A DNA stretch of 64,000 bases from Parasphingopyxis sp. CP4 (GTDB lineage: Bacteria; Pseudomonadota; Alphaproteobacteria; Sphingomonadales; Sphingomonadaceae): positions 1,922,001 through 1,986,000 of the forward strand of contig NZ_CP051130.1 in NCBI RefSeq assembly GCF_013378055.1, read 5' to 3'. Made by a program: the position numbers and the translations under genes. Positions 34,846 through 44,528 of the stretch are shown piece after piece. Under the pieces are notes generated by a model, which saw only the letters and a list, made by a program, of their open reading frames with translations, was not told where the DNA came from and searched no databases. Positions within the stretch are counted from its first letter, which is position 1; each line of letters opens with the position of its first letter.

Positions 34846-35583
34846 TCAGCCGTTTAGCGGGCCGCCGCGCCAGCCGGGCATTGGCCGCTCGCCGATCGCA
34901 ACTTCTACCGCTGCCCGGGCCAGCAATCGTGTCGAATCGATGACCGGCAATGCCGAATTGCCATCGTTCAACACGATTGGCAGTTCAGTGCAGACAAGGG
35001 CAACGGCATCGCAGCCCTGTTCGGCGAGCAATTCAATCTCAGCTTGCAGGAACTCGGTTTTCGCCGGGTCGAATTCGCCCATGCAATATTCGTCCATAAT
35101 CGTGTCATGGATGACTTTGCGTGCGGCTTCATCGGGAATCGCCCGGTCAATCGACCGGCGCGCCATCGCCCCTTCATATACCGACCCTTCCATCGTCCAG
35201 TTCGTGCCGAGTATGCCGACTTTCCCATAGCCGCGATCGCGCGCCGCATCGCCGACAACCTCGGCGATGTGCAAGCACGGTATGGCAAAATCCGGACCGG
35301 CCGATTCCAGTGCCAGATGTGATGTATTGTCGGGCAGGACGAAGAAATCTGCACCCGCCGCTGCAACTGACGCGGCATCCTCGGCAAATATCGCCCTGAG
35401 CGCCGGCAGGTCTAGCAGATCCCAAAGGTCGAGCGAATGATACATTGCCTGGCCGGACATTGTGATCGTCGGGTGATTATGGGATCCAAGTTTCGCAATG
35501 CCTTCGAAAACCGCCGTTCGGTAGCAAAGCAAAGCGCCCTCCGCGCTGTGCATCACAATACCGATATGTTTGTTCGCCGCCAC
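34846..35583 (-). CDS. Aspartate/glutamate racemase-family protein lacking one catalytic Cys
   Basis: This 245-residue protein belongs to the Asp/Glu racemase superfamily. The second active-site Cys is present (C198 in LVCTELP). The first catalytic position, usually CNT, reads D85-N-T (LPDNTSH), so a normal two-cysteine racemase is not expected. Single-Cys members include arylmalonate decarboxylases and some stereospecific epimerases. A KVGILGTNWTMEGSVY block near 121 is typical of the family. It is a single gene facing bolA. Its activity could be racemase-like, decarboxylase-like or isomerase-like. Confidence 0.85.
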   Translation of the reverse strand: MAANKHIGIVMHSAEGALLCYRTAVFEGIAKLGSHNHPTITMSGQAMYHSLDLWDLLDLPALRAIFAEDAASVAAAGADFFVLPDNTSHLALESAGPDFAIPCLHIAEVVGDAARDRGYGKVGILGTNWTMEGSVYEGAMARRSIDRAIPDEAARKVIHDTIMDEYCMGEFDPAKTEFLQAEIELLAEQGCDAVALVCTELPIVLNDGNSALPVIDSTRLLARAAVEVAIGERPMPGWRGGPLNG

Positions 35584-35651
35584 TTGCGCCTCCCCAGCAT
35601 GCGTCCTCGTCTTGGGTGATATCAGCTTGGCCCATGCCCTACGAACCAGAT

Positions 35652-36698
35652 TTACTTGGCCCCGTACCAGTCGACATTGGCGACATGCGGATGGGCGTCG
35701 GCGAGATGGCGTTCCTCGCCGCCGGGATACAGGGTTAGACGCAATTCGCAGGCTTTGCTCTCTTCAACAAACTCGAAGGACAGCCAGCCAAAAGGGCGCG
35801 TTTCGCTCGCCGCTGCGCCGGCCTGTGCGACGGCGTCCCGAATGCGCTGCTTTTGCTCTTCGGGAAAATACTGGAACGCAATCGTGTGAAACAGGATCCG
35901 CATCACACCATCCTTCTGCGGTTTCGCAAGCAGCGCTTCGGTCCAGCTCGCCGCATCGCCCTGCTCTATCGGTGGCGGATCCGCCTGAGCCAGGCGGATC
36001 GCCGTCTCGGCAATGGCCAATCGTTTTAGCTGGTCCGGCCAGACATAAGCCGTCAGACGCTCGGCAGCCCCGGTTGACGACAGATCGATTGGATTGAGAT
36101 CCACACCATGCCGCTCGATGATATTCACCTGTGCACCCGGCGGCGGCGTGCCCTTCCATTCCGGTGTCAGCAACAGGGGCGAGTCAGCATCGCCAGTGGC
36201 CAGACCGCCCAGATCATAGCGATAATGATTGAGGTTCAGCACCAGCCCGGCACTCGATCCCAGTTCGAGCAGCTCGATCGGCAAGGGATAGCGGGCGGCG
36301 GCGACATGCAGCCCGGCCATAACGATCGCAGCGCGCGCGACTTCATTGGTCTGCGGCGCATTGTCCAGCCATGGAAGAAGATAGTCGTCATGCGCGACCA
36401 GCGCATCCGCCACCGCCCGATCAATATTGGTCTGGTCCCGATAGGCAGCCGCAAGTGCGGCATCAGCGCCAGATCGTGCCAGCGCATGAAGGCCCCCGGC
36501 CAATCGCAGCGTCACATTGTCGCCGCTTGATGTCGGATCGCCAGACCAGTTCAGCAACAGCTGGCCACATTGCGTTTCGCAATTGAGTTTTTCGGCAACG
36601 GTCTCCAGCACAGTCGCTGTAATTTCGGATCCCAAACCGCGGCAAAAACTGGCTTGTTGGCGGAATGCCGCCCGAACTTCGCATTCTTTTTCGTCCAT
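35652..36698 (-). CDS. DUF2332 family protein
   Basis: This 348-residue soluble protein resembles DUF2332, a family of unknown function. Recognisable segments are FCRGLGSEIT near the N-terminus, LELGSSAGLVLNLNHYRYDLGG near residue 160 (like a degenerate nucleotide-binding loop) and the end SFEFVEESKACELRLTLYPGG (short parts quoted). The GSSAGL motif suggests a Rossmann-like methyltransferase fold. It lies divergent from hisG with 47 bp between starts. I assign no function. Confidence 0.85.
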   Translation of the reverse strand: MDEKECEVRAAFRQQASFCRGLGSEITATVLETVAEKLNCETQCGQLLLNWSGDPTSSGDNVTLRLAGGLHALARSGADAALAAAYRDQTNIDRAVADALVAHDDYLLPWLDNAPQTNEVARAAIVMAGLHVAAARYPLPIELLELGSSAGLVLNLNHYRYDLGGLATGDADSPLLLTPEWKGTPPPGAQVNIIERHGVDLNPIDLSSTGAAERLTAYVWPDQLKRLAIAETAIRLAQADPPPIEQGDAASWTEALLAKPQKDGVMRILFHTIAFQYFPEEQKQRIRDAVAQAGAAASETRPFGWLSFEFVEESKACELRLTLYPGGEERHLADAHPHVANVDWYGAK

Positions 36699-36745
36699 AG
36701 ACCTAGCTTGCCGGTCGCATCGCCCCCAAGTAAAGCGCGTTTCTC

Positions 36746-37408
36746 ATGACCGCAGATGTTGTCTTTGCAATCCCCAAGGGACGGATACTCGACGAGGCCT
36801 TACCGATCCTCGCCGAAGCCGGAATTATACCCAGCGAGGATTTCCATGACAAAAATTCGCGCGCGCTACGCTTTTCGACCAACAACCCGAATATCGACAT
36901 CATCCGCGTGCGTGCCTTCGATGTCGCCACATTCGTGGCCCATGGCGCGGCGCAGCTCGGCATTGTGGGGTCGGATGTACTTGAAGAATTCCGTTATTCG
37001 GAAATCTATGCGCCGGTGGATCTCGATATTGGCCATTGTCGGCTGTCGGTCGCGGCACCAGCTGATTTTGCTGCGACAGACGATCCGAGCGAGTGGAGCC
37101 ACGTCCGCATCGCTACCAAATATCCGAATTTCACCCGCCGCCATTTCGAGTCCAAAGGCGTGCAGGCCGAATGCGTCAAGCTGAACGGTGCGATGGAGAT
37201 TGCTCCGGCGCTGGGCTTGACCCGGCGTATTGTCGATCTTGTATCGACCGGCGGCACACTCAAGGCGAACAACCTCGTCGAGGTCGACAAGCTCTGCGAC
37301 GTGACATCGCGCCTGATAGTCAATCGCGCGGCGTTCAAGACTCGGCCTGAAATTCTGGCGATCGTAGAGCGATTCCGGGAGATAATGGGCGGCAGGGCCA
37401 GTGATTAG
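36746..37408 (+). CDS. hisG: ATP phosphoribosyltransferase, short form (HisG)
   Basis: This 220-residue enzyme makes phosphoribosyl-ATP from ATP and PRPP, the first step of histidine synthesis. PKGRILDE near the N-terminus and the PRPP-binding [14 protein letters not shown] motif near residue 169 identify it. At 220 residues it is the short form that needs the HisZ regulatory subunit; hisZ is not in the window. It overlaps hisD by 8 bp, so the two are translationally coupled. Confidence 0.95.
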   Translation: MTADVVFAIPKGRILDEALPILAEAGIIPSEDFHDKNSRALRFSTNNPNIDIIRVRAFDVATFVAHGAAQLGIVGSDVLEEFRYSEIYAPVDLDIGHCRLSVAAPADFAATDDPSEWSHVRIATKYPNFTRRHFESKGVQAECVKLNGAMEIAPALGLTRRIVDLVSTGGTLKANNLVEVDKLCDVTSRLIVNRAAFKTRPEILAIVERFREIMGGRASD

Positions 37409-38699
37409 GCTCAGCACCGCCGATAGCGATTTCGAAACGCGGTTCACTGCCCTTGTGGAAGCCGGACGCGGAACGGAAGCGGATGTTTCCCGCGATGTGG
37501 CGGCCATTATTGCCGATGTTCACGAACGCGGCGACGCGGCTGTCGCAGACTTTACGGTCAAATTTGACGGCTTTGATCCGGCTTCGCTCGACCTCGAGAT
37601 TGCCAAGGAACAGGGCTGCATGGCGCTGGATGGCCTGGACCCGAGCCTGCGCGATTCCCTTACCCTGGCGGCGTCGCGAATTCGCGCCTTTCACGAGAAG
37701 CAAAAGCCCGAGGACAGCGAAACCATCGACGCTGATGGCATTCGCATGGGCTCGCGCTGGTCTGCGGTCGAAACCGCCGGGCTCTATGTACCGGGCGGAC
37801 GGGCCGCTTACCCCTCCTCCTTGCTGATGAACGCCATTCCGGCACTGGTTGCCGGTGTTGAAAATATCGTGATGGTCACCCCGACCCCGGGCGGCGAGAT
37901 CAACCCCTTGATCCTCGCGGCTGCAGAGATTGCTGGCATCCACCGGATTTTCCGCATCGGCGGCGCTCAGGCGGTCGCGGCGCTGGCCTATGGCACCGAT
38001 ACGATCCCGCGCGCCGACGTGGTAGTTGGGCCCGGAAATGCCTGGGTCGCTGAGGCCAAGCGGCAGCTCTATGGCACGGTCGGCATCGATATGGTCGCCG
38101 GCCCCTCCGAAATTGTGATTATTGCCGATCACGACAATGATCCAGAGTGGATCGCCGCGGACCTTCTGTCCCAGGCTGAGCATGATCCGACGAGCCAGTC
38201 GATCTTGTTCACCGATAATGCCTCTCTCGCCGATGCGGTCGCGGAAACGGTGGATCAGCAACTCGCCGAACTGGCCACAGCCGAGACAGCACGCGCAAGC
38301 TGGGACGCGAATGGCGCAATTATCCAGGTGGACAAGCTCGATGATGCCGTTGCCTTGTCCGATCGACTGGCACCGGAACATTTGGAACTCGCAGTATCCA
38401 ATCCCGACGCACTATTTGCCAAGGTCCGACATGCCGGCTCTGTGTTTCTCGGCCGACTGACTCCCGAAGCGATTGGCGATTATGTTGGTGGACCCAACCA
38501 TGTTCTGCCAACCGGTCGCCGAGCCCGTTTTTCGTCGGGTCTGTCAGTGCTCGATTTCATGAAGCGGACCAGTTTTCTCGAATGCGGAGCCGAGGGACTT
38601 GCCGCGATCGGCCCAGCTGCCGTGGCGCTGGCCGATGCCGAAGGATTGCCCGCTCACGCCCAATCGGTCACCAAGCGACTGTCTTCGGGCAGAAAATAG
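37401..38699 (+). CDS. hisD: Histidinol dehydrogenase (HisD)
   Basis: This 432-residue enzyme oxidises L-histidinol to histidine in two NAD+-dependent steps. Family blocks include [22 protein letters not shown] near residue 130 (NAD/substrate loops; partly quoted), [30 protein letters not shown] and [15 protein letters not shown], with zinc ligands around ...AEHD and the final [11 protein letters not shown] region. The start is GTG at 37401, inside hisG. It is followed by two DUF1993 genes, nusB and thiL on the same strand, so hisG-hisD may lead a longer transcript. Confidence 0.97.
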   Translation: MIRLSTADSDFETRFTALVEAGRGTEADVSRDVAAIIADVHERGDAAVADFTVKFDGFDPASLDLEIAKEQGCMALDGLDPSLRDSLTLAASRIRAFHEKQKPEDSETIDADGIRMGSRWSAVETAGLYVPGGRAAYPSSLLMNAIPALVAGVENIVMVTPTPGGEINPLILAAAEIAGIHRIFRIGGAQAVAALAYGTDTIPRADVVVGPGNAWVAEAKRQLYGTVGIDMVAGPSEIVIIADHDNDPEWIAADLLSQAEHDPTSQSILFTDNASLADAVAETVDQQLAELATAETARASWDANGAIIQVDKLDDAVALSDRLAPEHLELAVSNPDALFAKVRHAGSVFLGRLTPEAIGDYVGGPNHVLPTGRRARFSSGLSVLDFMKRTSFLECGAEGLAAIGPAAVALADAEGLPAHAQSVTKRLSSGRK

Positions 38700-38708
38700 G
38701 AGAATATT

Positions 38709-39236
38709 ATGGCCTTTTCCCTGTACGACGCCACCATCCCGGTTTTCCAACAGCTGCTCGGCGCTGCGGATAGTCTGATCACCAAGGCAGAAGCCCATTG
38801 CGCGGATGGAAAAGCTAGCGAGGCAGACATTGTTGGCGCTCGGCTGATCGATGATATGGAACCGCTCAGTTTCCAGGTCAAAGCCATTGCGATGCACTCA
38901 AAAGGTGCATTGGACGGCGTCGCGGCGGGTAGCTTCTCACCCACGCCGGGCGACTATCCGGACAGCTTCGCCACGATGCATGGGCGGATCGAAGATGCAC
39001 TTGCTACGGTGGGAAACTGGGATCGGGCGGCCATCGAGGCGCTTGTCGACCAGCCCATGCAGTTCAAACTCGGCGAAATGGTGATGCCATTTACCGCAGA
39101 CACATTCCTGATGAGCTTTGCGATGCCGAACTTCCAATTTCATGCAACAACAGCCTACGACATATTGCGGGCTCAGGGTCTTGGGATCGGCAAGCGCGAT
39201 TATCTCGGCCAGCTGCAGATGAGGATGGACGGGTAA
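38709..39236 (+). CDS. DUF1993 family protein, copy 1
   Basis: This 175-residue soluble protein belongs to DUF1993. Its pattern (LYDATIPVFQQLLGAADSL, PLSFQVKAIAMHSKGALDG, NFQFHATTAYDILRAQGL) is that of a DinB-like four-helix bundle with a metal-binding-like His in MHSKGA and FHATTAYD. Function unknown. GGAG precedes the ATG. It lies 9 bp after hisD. A paralogue follows 70 bp later. Confidence 0.85.
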   Translation: MAFSLYDATIPVFQQLLGAADSLITKAEAHCADGKASEADIVGARLIDDMEPLSFQVKAIAMHSKGALDGVAAGSFSPTPGDYPDSFATMHGRIEDALATVGNWDRAAIEALVDQPMQFKLGEMVMPFTADTFLMSFAMPNFQFHATTAYDILRAQGLGIGKRDYLGQLQMRMDG

Positions 39237-39306
39237 GCCAGGACGTCCGATTACCATCGGTCGCCAAAAGACCGCTTCATCGCTAAGCCCTCCAAAGGAG
39301 ACGATC

Positions 39307-39831
39307 ATGTCCATTTCCCTTTACGACACCATCATCCCGACCCAGCTGCAGATAATCGGGTCGGTAGCCGCGCTGCTCGACAAGGCCGAGGCTTTTTGCG
39401 CCGAGACTGGACGGAGCGAAGCGGACATCATCAATGCGCGGCTGCGCGATGACATGCTGCCCTTTGGCTATCAGGTGAAATGTGTGGCCGAACATTCTAT
39501 CGGGGCAATTGAAGGTGTACGCAGCGGCACTTATTCACCTGACACCGGACCGTTCCCCGAGGATTTTGCCGGTTTGCGGGCCAAGCTGGTCGCCGCAACC
39601 GAAGCGCTCAACGAGATCGATCCGGCTGAAATCGATGGCTTTATCGGGCAAGATGCGCTGTTTTCCTTTGGCGAGATGCGGATACCATTCACCGCGGAAA
39701 AATTCCTCCTCTCTTTTGCCCAGCCCAATTTCTTTTTCCACGCCACGACAGCCTACGATATCTTGCGCGCCGAAGGCGTCAGGATTGGCAAGATGGACTA
39801 TCTGGGCAAGCTGCAGATGAAGATGGGTTGA
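39307..39831 (+). CDS. DUF1993 family protein, copy 2
   Basis: This 174-residue paralogue of the preceding gene keeps the same blocks: LYDTIIPTQLQIIGSVAALL, GYQVKCVAEHSIGAIEG and NFFFHATTAYDILRAEGV, including both His sites. AAAGGAG lies 5 bp before the ATG, so it has its own strong ribosome-binding site. Identity between the copies is moderate, so the duplication is old or functional divergence has occurred. The stop overlaps the nusB start (TGATG). Confidence 0.85.
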   Translation: MSISLYDTIIPTQLQIIGSVAALLDKAEAFCAETGRSEADIINARLRDDMLPFGYQVKCVAEHSIGAIEGVRSGTYSPDTGPFPEDFAGLRAKLVAATEALNEIDPAEIDGFIGQDALFSFGEMRIPFTAEKFLLSFAQPNFFFHATTAYDILRAEGVRIGKMDYLGKLQMKMG

Positions 39832-40277
39832 TGAATCAACGATCCCAATCCCGATCAGCGGCCCGGCTCGGTGCCGTACAGGCGCTCTACCAGCAAGAGA
39901 TGGAGGGCACTCCGCTCGCCCGTTTGTTGAAGGAATTTCATGACCATAGGCTAGGCGCGGTGATCGAGGAGATGGAGTTCGCCGAGGCTGAGATCGATTT
40001 TTTCGACGATATCGTGTCTGGAGTGAACAAGCGGCTCGCCGAAATCGATGAGCTGATCGGCAGCAAGCTCGCTGATGGCTGGTCACTCGATCGGCTCGAT
40101 CGCCCGCAAAAACAGATATTGCGCGCCGGGACATACGAAATCCTGGCACGGGCCGATGTGCCGATCGCCGCGATTATCGGTGAATATGTCGATGTCGCCG
40201 ATGCCTTTTACGAGAAACGTGAAAAGGGCTTTGTAAATGGGCTGCTGGACGCGATCGCCAAGACTGTCCGCGGTTGA
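39831..40277 (+). CDS. nusB: Transcription antitermination factor NusB
   Basis: This 148-residue helical protein is NusB, which with NusE (S10) binds boxA RNA for rRNA antitermination. Typical segments are RSAARLGAVQALYQQEMEG at the N-terminus, LIGSKLADGWSLDRLDRPQKQILR in the middle (partly quoted), and IIGEYVDVADAFYEKREKGFVNGLLDAI at the end. The ATG overlaps the stop of the upstream DUF1993 gene. thiL follows after 56 bp. Confidence 0.93.
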   Translation: MNQRSQSRSAARLGAVQALYQQEMEGTPLARLLKEFHDHRLGAVIEEMEFAEAEIDFFDDIVSGVNKRLAEIDELIGSKLADGWSLDRLDRPQKQILRAGTYEILARADVPIAAIIGEYVDVADAFYEKREKGFVNGLLDAIAKTVRG

Positions 40278-40333
40278 GCAGCGTCAAGCTTTTGTAGAGA
40301 TATTCGCCGGCAATTCCTGCTAGCTTTCCACTC

Positions 40334-41275
40334 ATGAGCGGCGAATCGGACTTTATCGATCGGCTTCGAGCCCTGGCAACACATCCGGCAGCCCGCGGGC
40401 TAACCGATGATGCGGCCACCTTCAGCCATGGCGGGCGGACTTTGGTATTCACCCATGATGTGATCGTCGAGAATGTGCATTTCCTGCCCAGCGATCCGCC
40501 GGAAACTATCGGCTGGAAACTGGTGGCAGCTAATCTGTCGGACCTTGCCGCCAAAGGGGCCAAACCAACCGGTGCTTTGATGGCGTATAGCCTGTCCGGC
40601 GACAGCGATTGGGACGCACGCTTTGCAGAGGGGCTGGGCGAGGCGCTCATTAAATTCGGTTGCCCGCTATTTGGCGGTGATACGGTTCGCGCACCCGAAG
40701 GAGCAGCGCGCCAATTTGGCATGACCGCAATCGGCGAGGCGGAGATCGTGCCGGGTCGTGATGGCGCATCGCCCGGCGATGATCTGTGGATTAGCGGTAC
40801 CTTGGGCAATGCGGGGCTGGGGTTGCTGATTGCCAAGGGTGACATTGACGGCCCCGATACCCTGCTCGAGGCCTATCGTCGTCCTGACCCGCAACTGGAG
40901 CTTGGCCAAAAACTCGCACCACTCGTATCGGCGATGATGGACGTGTCAGACGGGTTGCTGATTGACGCGCGGCGTATGGCCGAGGCCAGTGAGGTTGCGA
41001 TTGCCATCGAAAGCATTGATGTTCCGCTATCGGAAGATTTTGTTGTCGTCCGGGGTGACACCCGCGAGGCTTCTGTCGAAGCGGCCACGACCGGCGATGA
41101 TTATCAACTGCTATTCGCATCACCGCCGCGCTCGCGCCGTCAGATCGAAACGGTGGCAGAAGACCTTGATGCACAGATTCAATGCGTTGGCATTGTCGAA
41201 GCGGGCGCTGGGCTTGTCCTGCAGGAGGGCGGACGGCCGCTACCCCTGCCTGATAGCCTGGGTTGGGAGCACTAG
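40334..41275 (+). CDS. thiL: Thiamine-monophosphate kinase (ThiL)
   Basis: This 313-residue enzyme phosphorylates thiamine monophosphate to the coenzyme thiamine diphosphate. The ThiL/PurM fold is shown by DDAATFSHG (metal/ATP-binding Asp pair), THDVIVENVHF, ANLSDLAAKGAKP, LFGGDTVRAPEG, MMDVSDGLLIDARRM and ATTGDDYQLLF. It follows nusB, an order common in proteobacteria. Usual length for the family. Confidence 0.94.
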   Translation: MSGESDFIDRLRALATHPAARGLTDDAATFSHGGRTLVFTHDVIVENVHFLPSDPPETIGWKLVAANLSDLAAKGAKPTGALMAYSLSGDSDWDARFAEGLGEALIKFGCPLFGGDTVRAPEGAARQFGMTAIGEAEIVPGRDGASPGDDLWISGTLGNAGLGLLIAKGDIDGPDTLLEAYRRPDPQLELGQKLAPLVSAMMDVSDGLLIDARRMAEASEVAIAIESIDVPLSEDFVVVRGDTREASVEAATTGDDYQLLFASPPRSRRQIETVAEDLDAQIQCVGIVEAGAGLVLQEGGRPLPLPDSLGWEH

Positions 41276-41326
41276 CCGGAGGCTGCCCCAGCCTTAGTTC
41301 CAATCTGTTGAGAGCAATGTTGCGGC

Positions 41327-41355
41327 TTGCACAAAGTGGGTCGCTGCCTCTATAG
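41327..41355 (+). promoter_or_regulatory. Probable hppA promoter
   Basis: TTGCAC at 41327-41332, a 17-bp spacer and CTATAG at 41350-41355 form a near-consensus sigma-70-type promoter 80 bp before the hppA start. Confidence 0.6.
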
Positions 41356-41435
41356 CGCGCTGGACTCCGCACGCGTCCGGTTCCGGGCGCATTTTTCTAT
41401 GCGGAAACGCAACTTCTAAGGGGGCTGTAAGCCAA

Positions 41436-43553
41436 ATGACTTTTGAACCGATGACGATTGTTATCGCTGCTATTGTGTGCGGATTTCTTGCCGTACTCTA
41501 TGGTATCGTAACCAGCCGCCAGGTGCTTGCTGCAAGCGCTGGCAATGAGAAAATGCAGGAAATCGCCGGTGCCATCCAGGAAGGCGCAAACGCCTATCTG
41601 GGTCGCCAATATCGCACCATCGCCATTGTTGGCGTTTTGGTCGCGGTTCTGGTTGGTGTGTTCCTTGGCACGCTATCTGCAGCGGGCTTTGTGCTCGGTG
41701 CCGTCTTGTCAGGCGTGGCCGGATATATCGGGATGAACATCTCGGTTCGCGCCAATGTCCGCACGGCCCAGGCTGCCAGCGAAAGCTTGCAGAGTGGCCT
41801 CACCGTTGCGTTCCGCGCCGGCGCCGTTACCGGCCTGTTGGTTGCGGGCCTTGCCCTGCTGGCCATCTCGGTATTCTTCTATGTACTGACTGGCCCGATG
41901 GCTCAGGAAGCCAATAGCCGCGAAGTTGTCGACGCGCTTGTCGCGCTGGCCTTCGGCGCATCGCTGATCTCGATCTTCGCCCGTCTGGGTGGCGGCATCT
42001 TCACCAAGGGTGCCGATGTTGGGGCCGACCTGGTCGGTAAAGTCGAAGCCGGTATCCCGGAAGATGATCCCCGCAACCCGGCAACCATCGCCGATAATGT
42101 TGGCGACAATGTTGGTGACTGTGCGGGCATGGCTGCTGACCTTTTCGAGACCTATGTCGTGACCGTCGGTGCCACCATGGTGTTGATCGCGCTGCTGCTT
42201 GGCACCTCTGCCAACCTGCTGCCGCTCATGGCATTGCCGCTCGCAATTGGCGGGGTGTGCATCATCACCTCGATCCTCGGCACTTATTTCGTGCGGTTGG
42301 GATCGAGCAACTCGATCATGGGTGCGCTCTACAAGGGCTTCATCGTGACCGCCGTTACTTCGGCTGTGGCGCTCTATTTCGTCACCCAGTCGACGGTTGG
42401 CGACATGAACGCGGTACTCGGTACGGTTGGTGAAACCAGCTTTACCGGCATGAGCCTGTTCTACTGCATGCTGCTGGGTCTTGCGATCACCGGTATCATC
42501 ATCTGGATCACCGAATATTACACCGGCACCAACTATCGTCCGGTGAAATCGATCGCCAAGGCTTCGGAAACGGGCCATGGCACGAACGTGATCCAGGGCC
42601 TGGCTGTCAGCCTGGAAGCCACCGCGCTCCCGACCATCGTGATCTGCATCGGCATCATCGTTGCCTACCAGTTCGCCGGTGTGATCGGTATCGCCTTTGC
42701 CGCCACCTCTATGCTGGCTCTTGCCGGCATGGTCGTTGCGCTCGACGCGTACGGCCCGGTTACGGATAATGCCGGTGGCATTGCCGAAATGGCCGAGCTT
42801 GACGAAGAAGTGCGTAACCGCACGGACGCGCTCGACGCGGTTGGCAACACGACTAAGGCCGTCACCAAGGGCTATGCCATTGGCTCTGCCGGCCTGGCCG
42901 CGCTGGTGCTGTTCGGTGCCTATACGACCGACCTCGGGATATTCTTCCCCGACGTCACCGTCGATTTCTCGCTCTCCAATCCCTATGTGATTGTCGGCCT
43001 GCTGCTCGGTGCGCTTCTGCCGTACCTGTTCGGCGCGATGGGCATGATGGCGGTTGGCCGTGCCGGTGGCGCGGTGGTCGAGGAAGTCCGCGCACAGTTC
43101 CGCGACAATCCGGGCATCATGGAAGGCACAAGCCGTCCTGACTATGCCCGTACGGTTGATCTGGTGACCAAGGCCGCGATCAAGGAAATGATCGTACCGA
43201 GCCTGTTGCCGGTCTTTGCACCGATCGTTGTCTATTTCGTGATCACCGCTGTTGGCGGCCAGGAGAACGGCTTTGCCGCTCTTGGCGCGCTGCTCCTTGG
43301 TGTGATCGTTTCCGGCATGTTCGTTGCCCTCTCAATGACGAGTGGCGGCGGTGCCTGGGACAATGCGAAAAAGCACATTGAAGACGGTCATCATGGCGGC
43401 AAGGGCTCTGAAGCCCATAAGGCTGCTGTCACTGGCGATACGGTTGGCGATCCCTACAAGGATACCGCTGGCCCGGCCGTGAACCCGATGATCAAGATCA
43501 CCAACATCGTGGCCCTGTTGCTGCTCGCTGCCCTGGCTGGCGGCGTGCACTAA
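41436..43553 (+). CDS. hppA: Membrane-bound proton-translocating pyrophosphatase
   Basis: This 705-residue protein with about 16 transmembrane segments couples pyrophosphate hydrolysis to H+ pumping across the inner membrane. The substrate-binding [22 protein letters not shown] block (partly quoted), [19 protein letters not shown] and the second acidic motif near [10 protein letters not shown] are complete. Lys in [10 protein letters not shown] (where K+-dependent enzymes have Ala) marks the K+-independent, H+-pumping type. A terminator follows the stop. A His/Gly/Lys-rich cytoplasmic loop (GHHGGKG) precedes the last helix. Confidence 0.97.
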   Translation: MTFEPMTIVIAAIVCGFLAVLYGIVTSRQVLAASAGNEKMQEIAGAIQEGANAYLGRQYRTIAIVGVLVAVLVGVFLGTLSAAGFVLGAVLSGVAGYIGMNISVRANVRTAQAASESLQSGLTVAFRAGAVTGLLVAGLALLAISVFFYVLTGPMAQEANSREVVDALVALAFGASLISIFARLGGGIFTKGADVGADLVGKVEAGIPEDDPRNPATIADNVGDNVGDCAGMAADLFETYVVTVGATMVLIALLLGTSANLLPLMALPLAIGGVCIITSILGTYFVRLGSSNSIMGALYKGFIVTAVTSAVALYFVTQSTVGDMNAVLGTVGETSFTGMSLFYCMLLGLAITGIIIWITEYYTGTNYRPVKSIAKASETGHGTNVIQGLAVSLEATALPTIVICIGIIVAYQFAGVIGIAFAATSMLALAGMVVALDAYGPVTDNAGGIAEMAELDEEVRNRTDALDAVGNTTKAVTKGYAIGSAGLAALVLFGAYTTDLGIFFPDVTVDFSLSNPYVIVGLLLGALLPYLFGAMGMMAVGRAGGAVVEEVRAQFRDNPGIMEGTSRPDYARTVDLVTKAAIKEMIVPSLLPVFAPIVVYFVITAVGGQENGFAALGALLLGVIVSGMFVALSMTSGGGAWDNAKKHIEDGHHGGKGSEAHKAAVTGDTVGDPYKDTAGPAVNPMIKITNIVALLLLAALAGGVH

Positions 43554-43577
43554 GCACGGCATCACGACCAACGAAAT

Positions 43578-43609
43578 AGCCCGTCCGGAGCGATCCGGGC
43601 GGGCTTTTT
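43578..43609 (+). terminator. Rho-independent terminator of hppA
   Basis: AGCCCG-TCCGGA, loop GCGA, TCCGG-GCGGGCT followed by TTTTTCTTT, 25 bp after the hppA stop. Confidence 0.82.
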
Positions 43610-43631
43610 CTTTGCCGTCTTATTGCCGACC

Positions 43632-44093
43632 TCAGCTCTCGTCGAAATCCCGCTTGGCCAGCATCCAGCTGCCAGTGACCTTCGCATGTAATTTCCCGGT
43701 CTCGGCATGGACAAAGGTTGTTTCGATTACGCCAAGGCGCCGGGAACGGTTGAGCATCAGGCTATCAACCAGCATCGTTTCACCCGCTTTGATCGGGCGG
43801 AAAAAGCGGGTCGAGAACTCCGCGGTTGAATAGCTTTCCACTCCCTCCGCCGTAGACCAGAAGGCAAAGCTCTGCCCGGTATCGGCGATGACATTGACGA
43901 CGCCGCCCTGGACCAATCCGTCATATTGGCAATGATGCATCTCGGGCGTCCATTCCATCGAGAACTTCCCCGGCTCGACGCTGGTAAACACCATGCCCTG
44001 AAGCCGCATTCCTTCGATATAGGGCGGCGGGCCGCCACCCTCGACCGTGCCGTCGATGATCGTCTGGATAATGGCAATTGGATCCTGTTCCAT
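43632..44093 (-). CDS. PaaI-type hotdog thioesterase
   Basis: This 153-residue protein has the hotdog fold of PaaI-like acyl-CoA thioesterases: the MHHCQYDGLVQGGVVNVIADTG segment (only partly quoted) carries the conserved Asn/Gly-Gly helix, followed by YSTAEFSTRFFRPIKAGE and the end VTGSWMLAKRDF. It should hydrolyse a CoA thioester; the acyl group is unknown. The ATG at 44093 begins the domain; the long frame upstream has no homology and overlaps the candidate small RNA on the other strand. Confidence 0.85.
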   Translation of the reverse strand: MEQDPIAIIQTIIDGTVEGGGPPPYIEGMRLQGMVFTSVEPGKFSMEWTPEMHHCQYDGLVQGGVVNVIADTGQSFAFWSTAEGVESYSTAEFSTRFFRPIKAGETMLVDSLMLNRSRRLGVIETTFVHAETGKLHAKVTGSWMLAKRDFDES

Positions 44094-44133
44094 TTGCGCA
44101 ACATAGCAGAAACTTCCGACCCGGCGAGTGCCC

Positions 44134-44236
44134 ATGCAAGCGGCAGAGCGACTTGCATTTGCGACAGATTTGTTGCACCAAATCGCTTCCTGAACCTTGG
44201 CCCTGCTGGATTCGTCTGGCGGGGCTTTTTCTTTTT
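44134..44236 (+). ncRNA. Candidate small RNA with three hairpins and terminator
   Basis: In a 435-bp gene-free interval (44094-44528) three hairpins follow each other on the plus strand: ATGCAAG/CTTGCAT (44134-44158), GCG..ATTTG/CAAAT-CGC (44161-44186) and a terminator with an 11-bp stem with G-T pairs and TTCG loop (44200-44225) followed by TTTTTCTTTTT. No plus-strand gene precedes this terminator; the neighbour to the left is on the minus strand. That leaves a short non-coding transcript as the best explanation. The 5' end is not defined. The rest of the interval to 44528 is AT-rich with several TTAACC half-sites and no gene. Confidence 0.4.
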
Positions 44237-44528
44237 GCAGCCGTCTCCCACACCATCCGCACCAACGGTTCAAGCGGCGGTAAGCCGGGCATGCTGCCCT
44301 AAAAGCACCAGATATCAGTTATTTGCTGCCGGTCGAGCATTAGGTTTAGCTCGATGCCTACTCCCTGGCCTGTGTTGAAAACTTGCTCATTATCCAGACT
44401 TGCAACCGATCTGGCTGGCCATCCTGGAGGCGCGAAAATTAACCCTTCTCAATAACCGCACTTCTCAAAAATGAATTAACCGCGCGCGCTTAAAGACTGT
44501 TCATCAACCTGTACTTGGGGAAGAACAT

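Noticed and set aside
44440-44520. CtrA sites before the GNAT gene
   Set aside because: Several TTAACC half-sites are present but none has the 7-bp spacing of the consensus.
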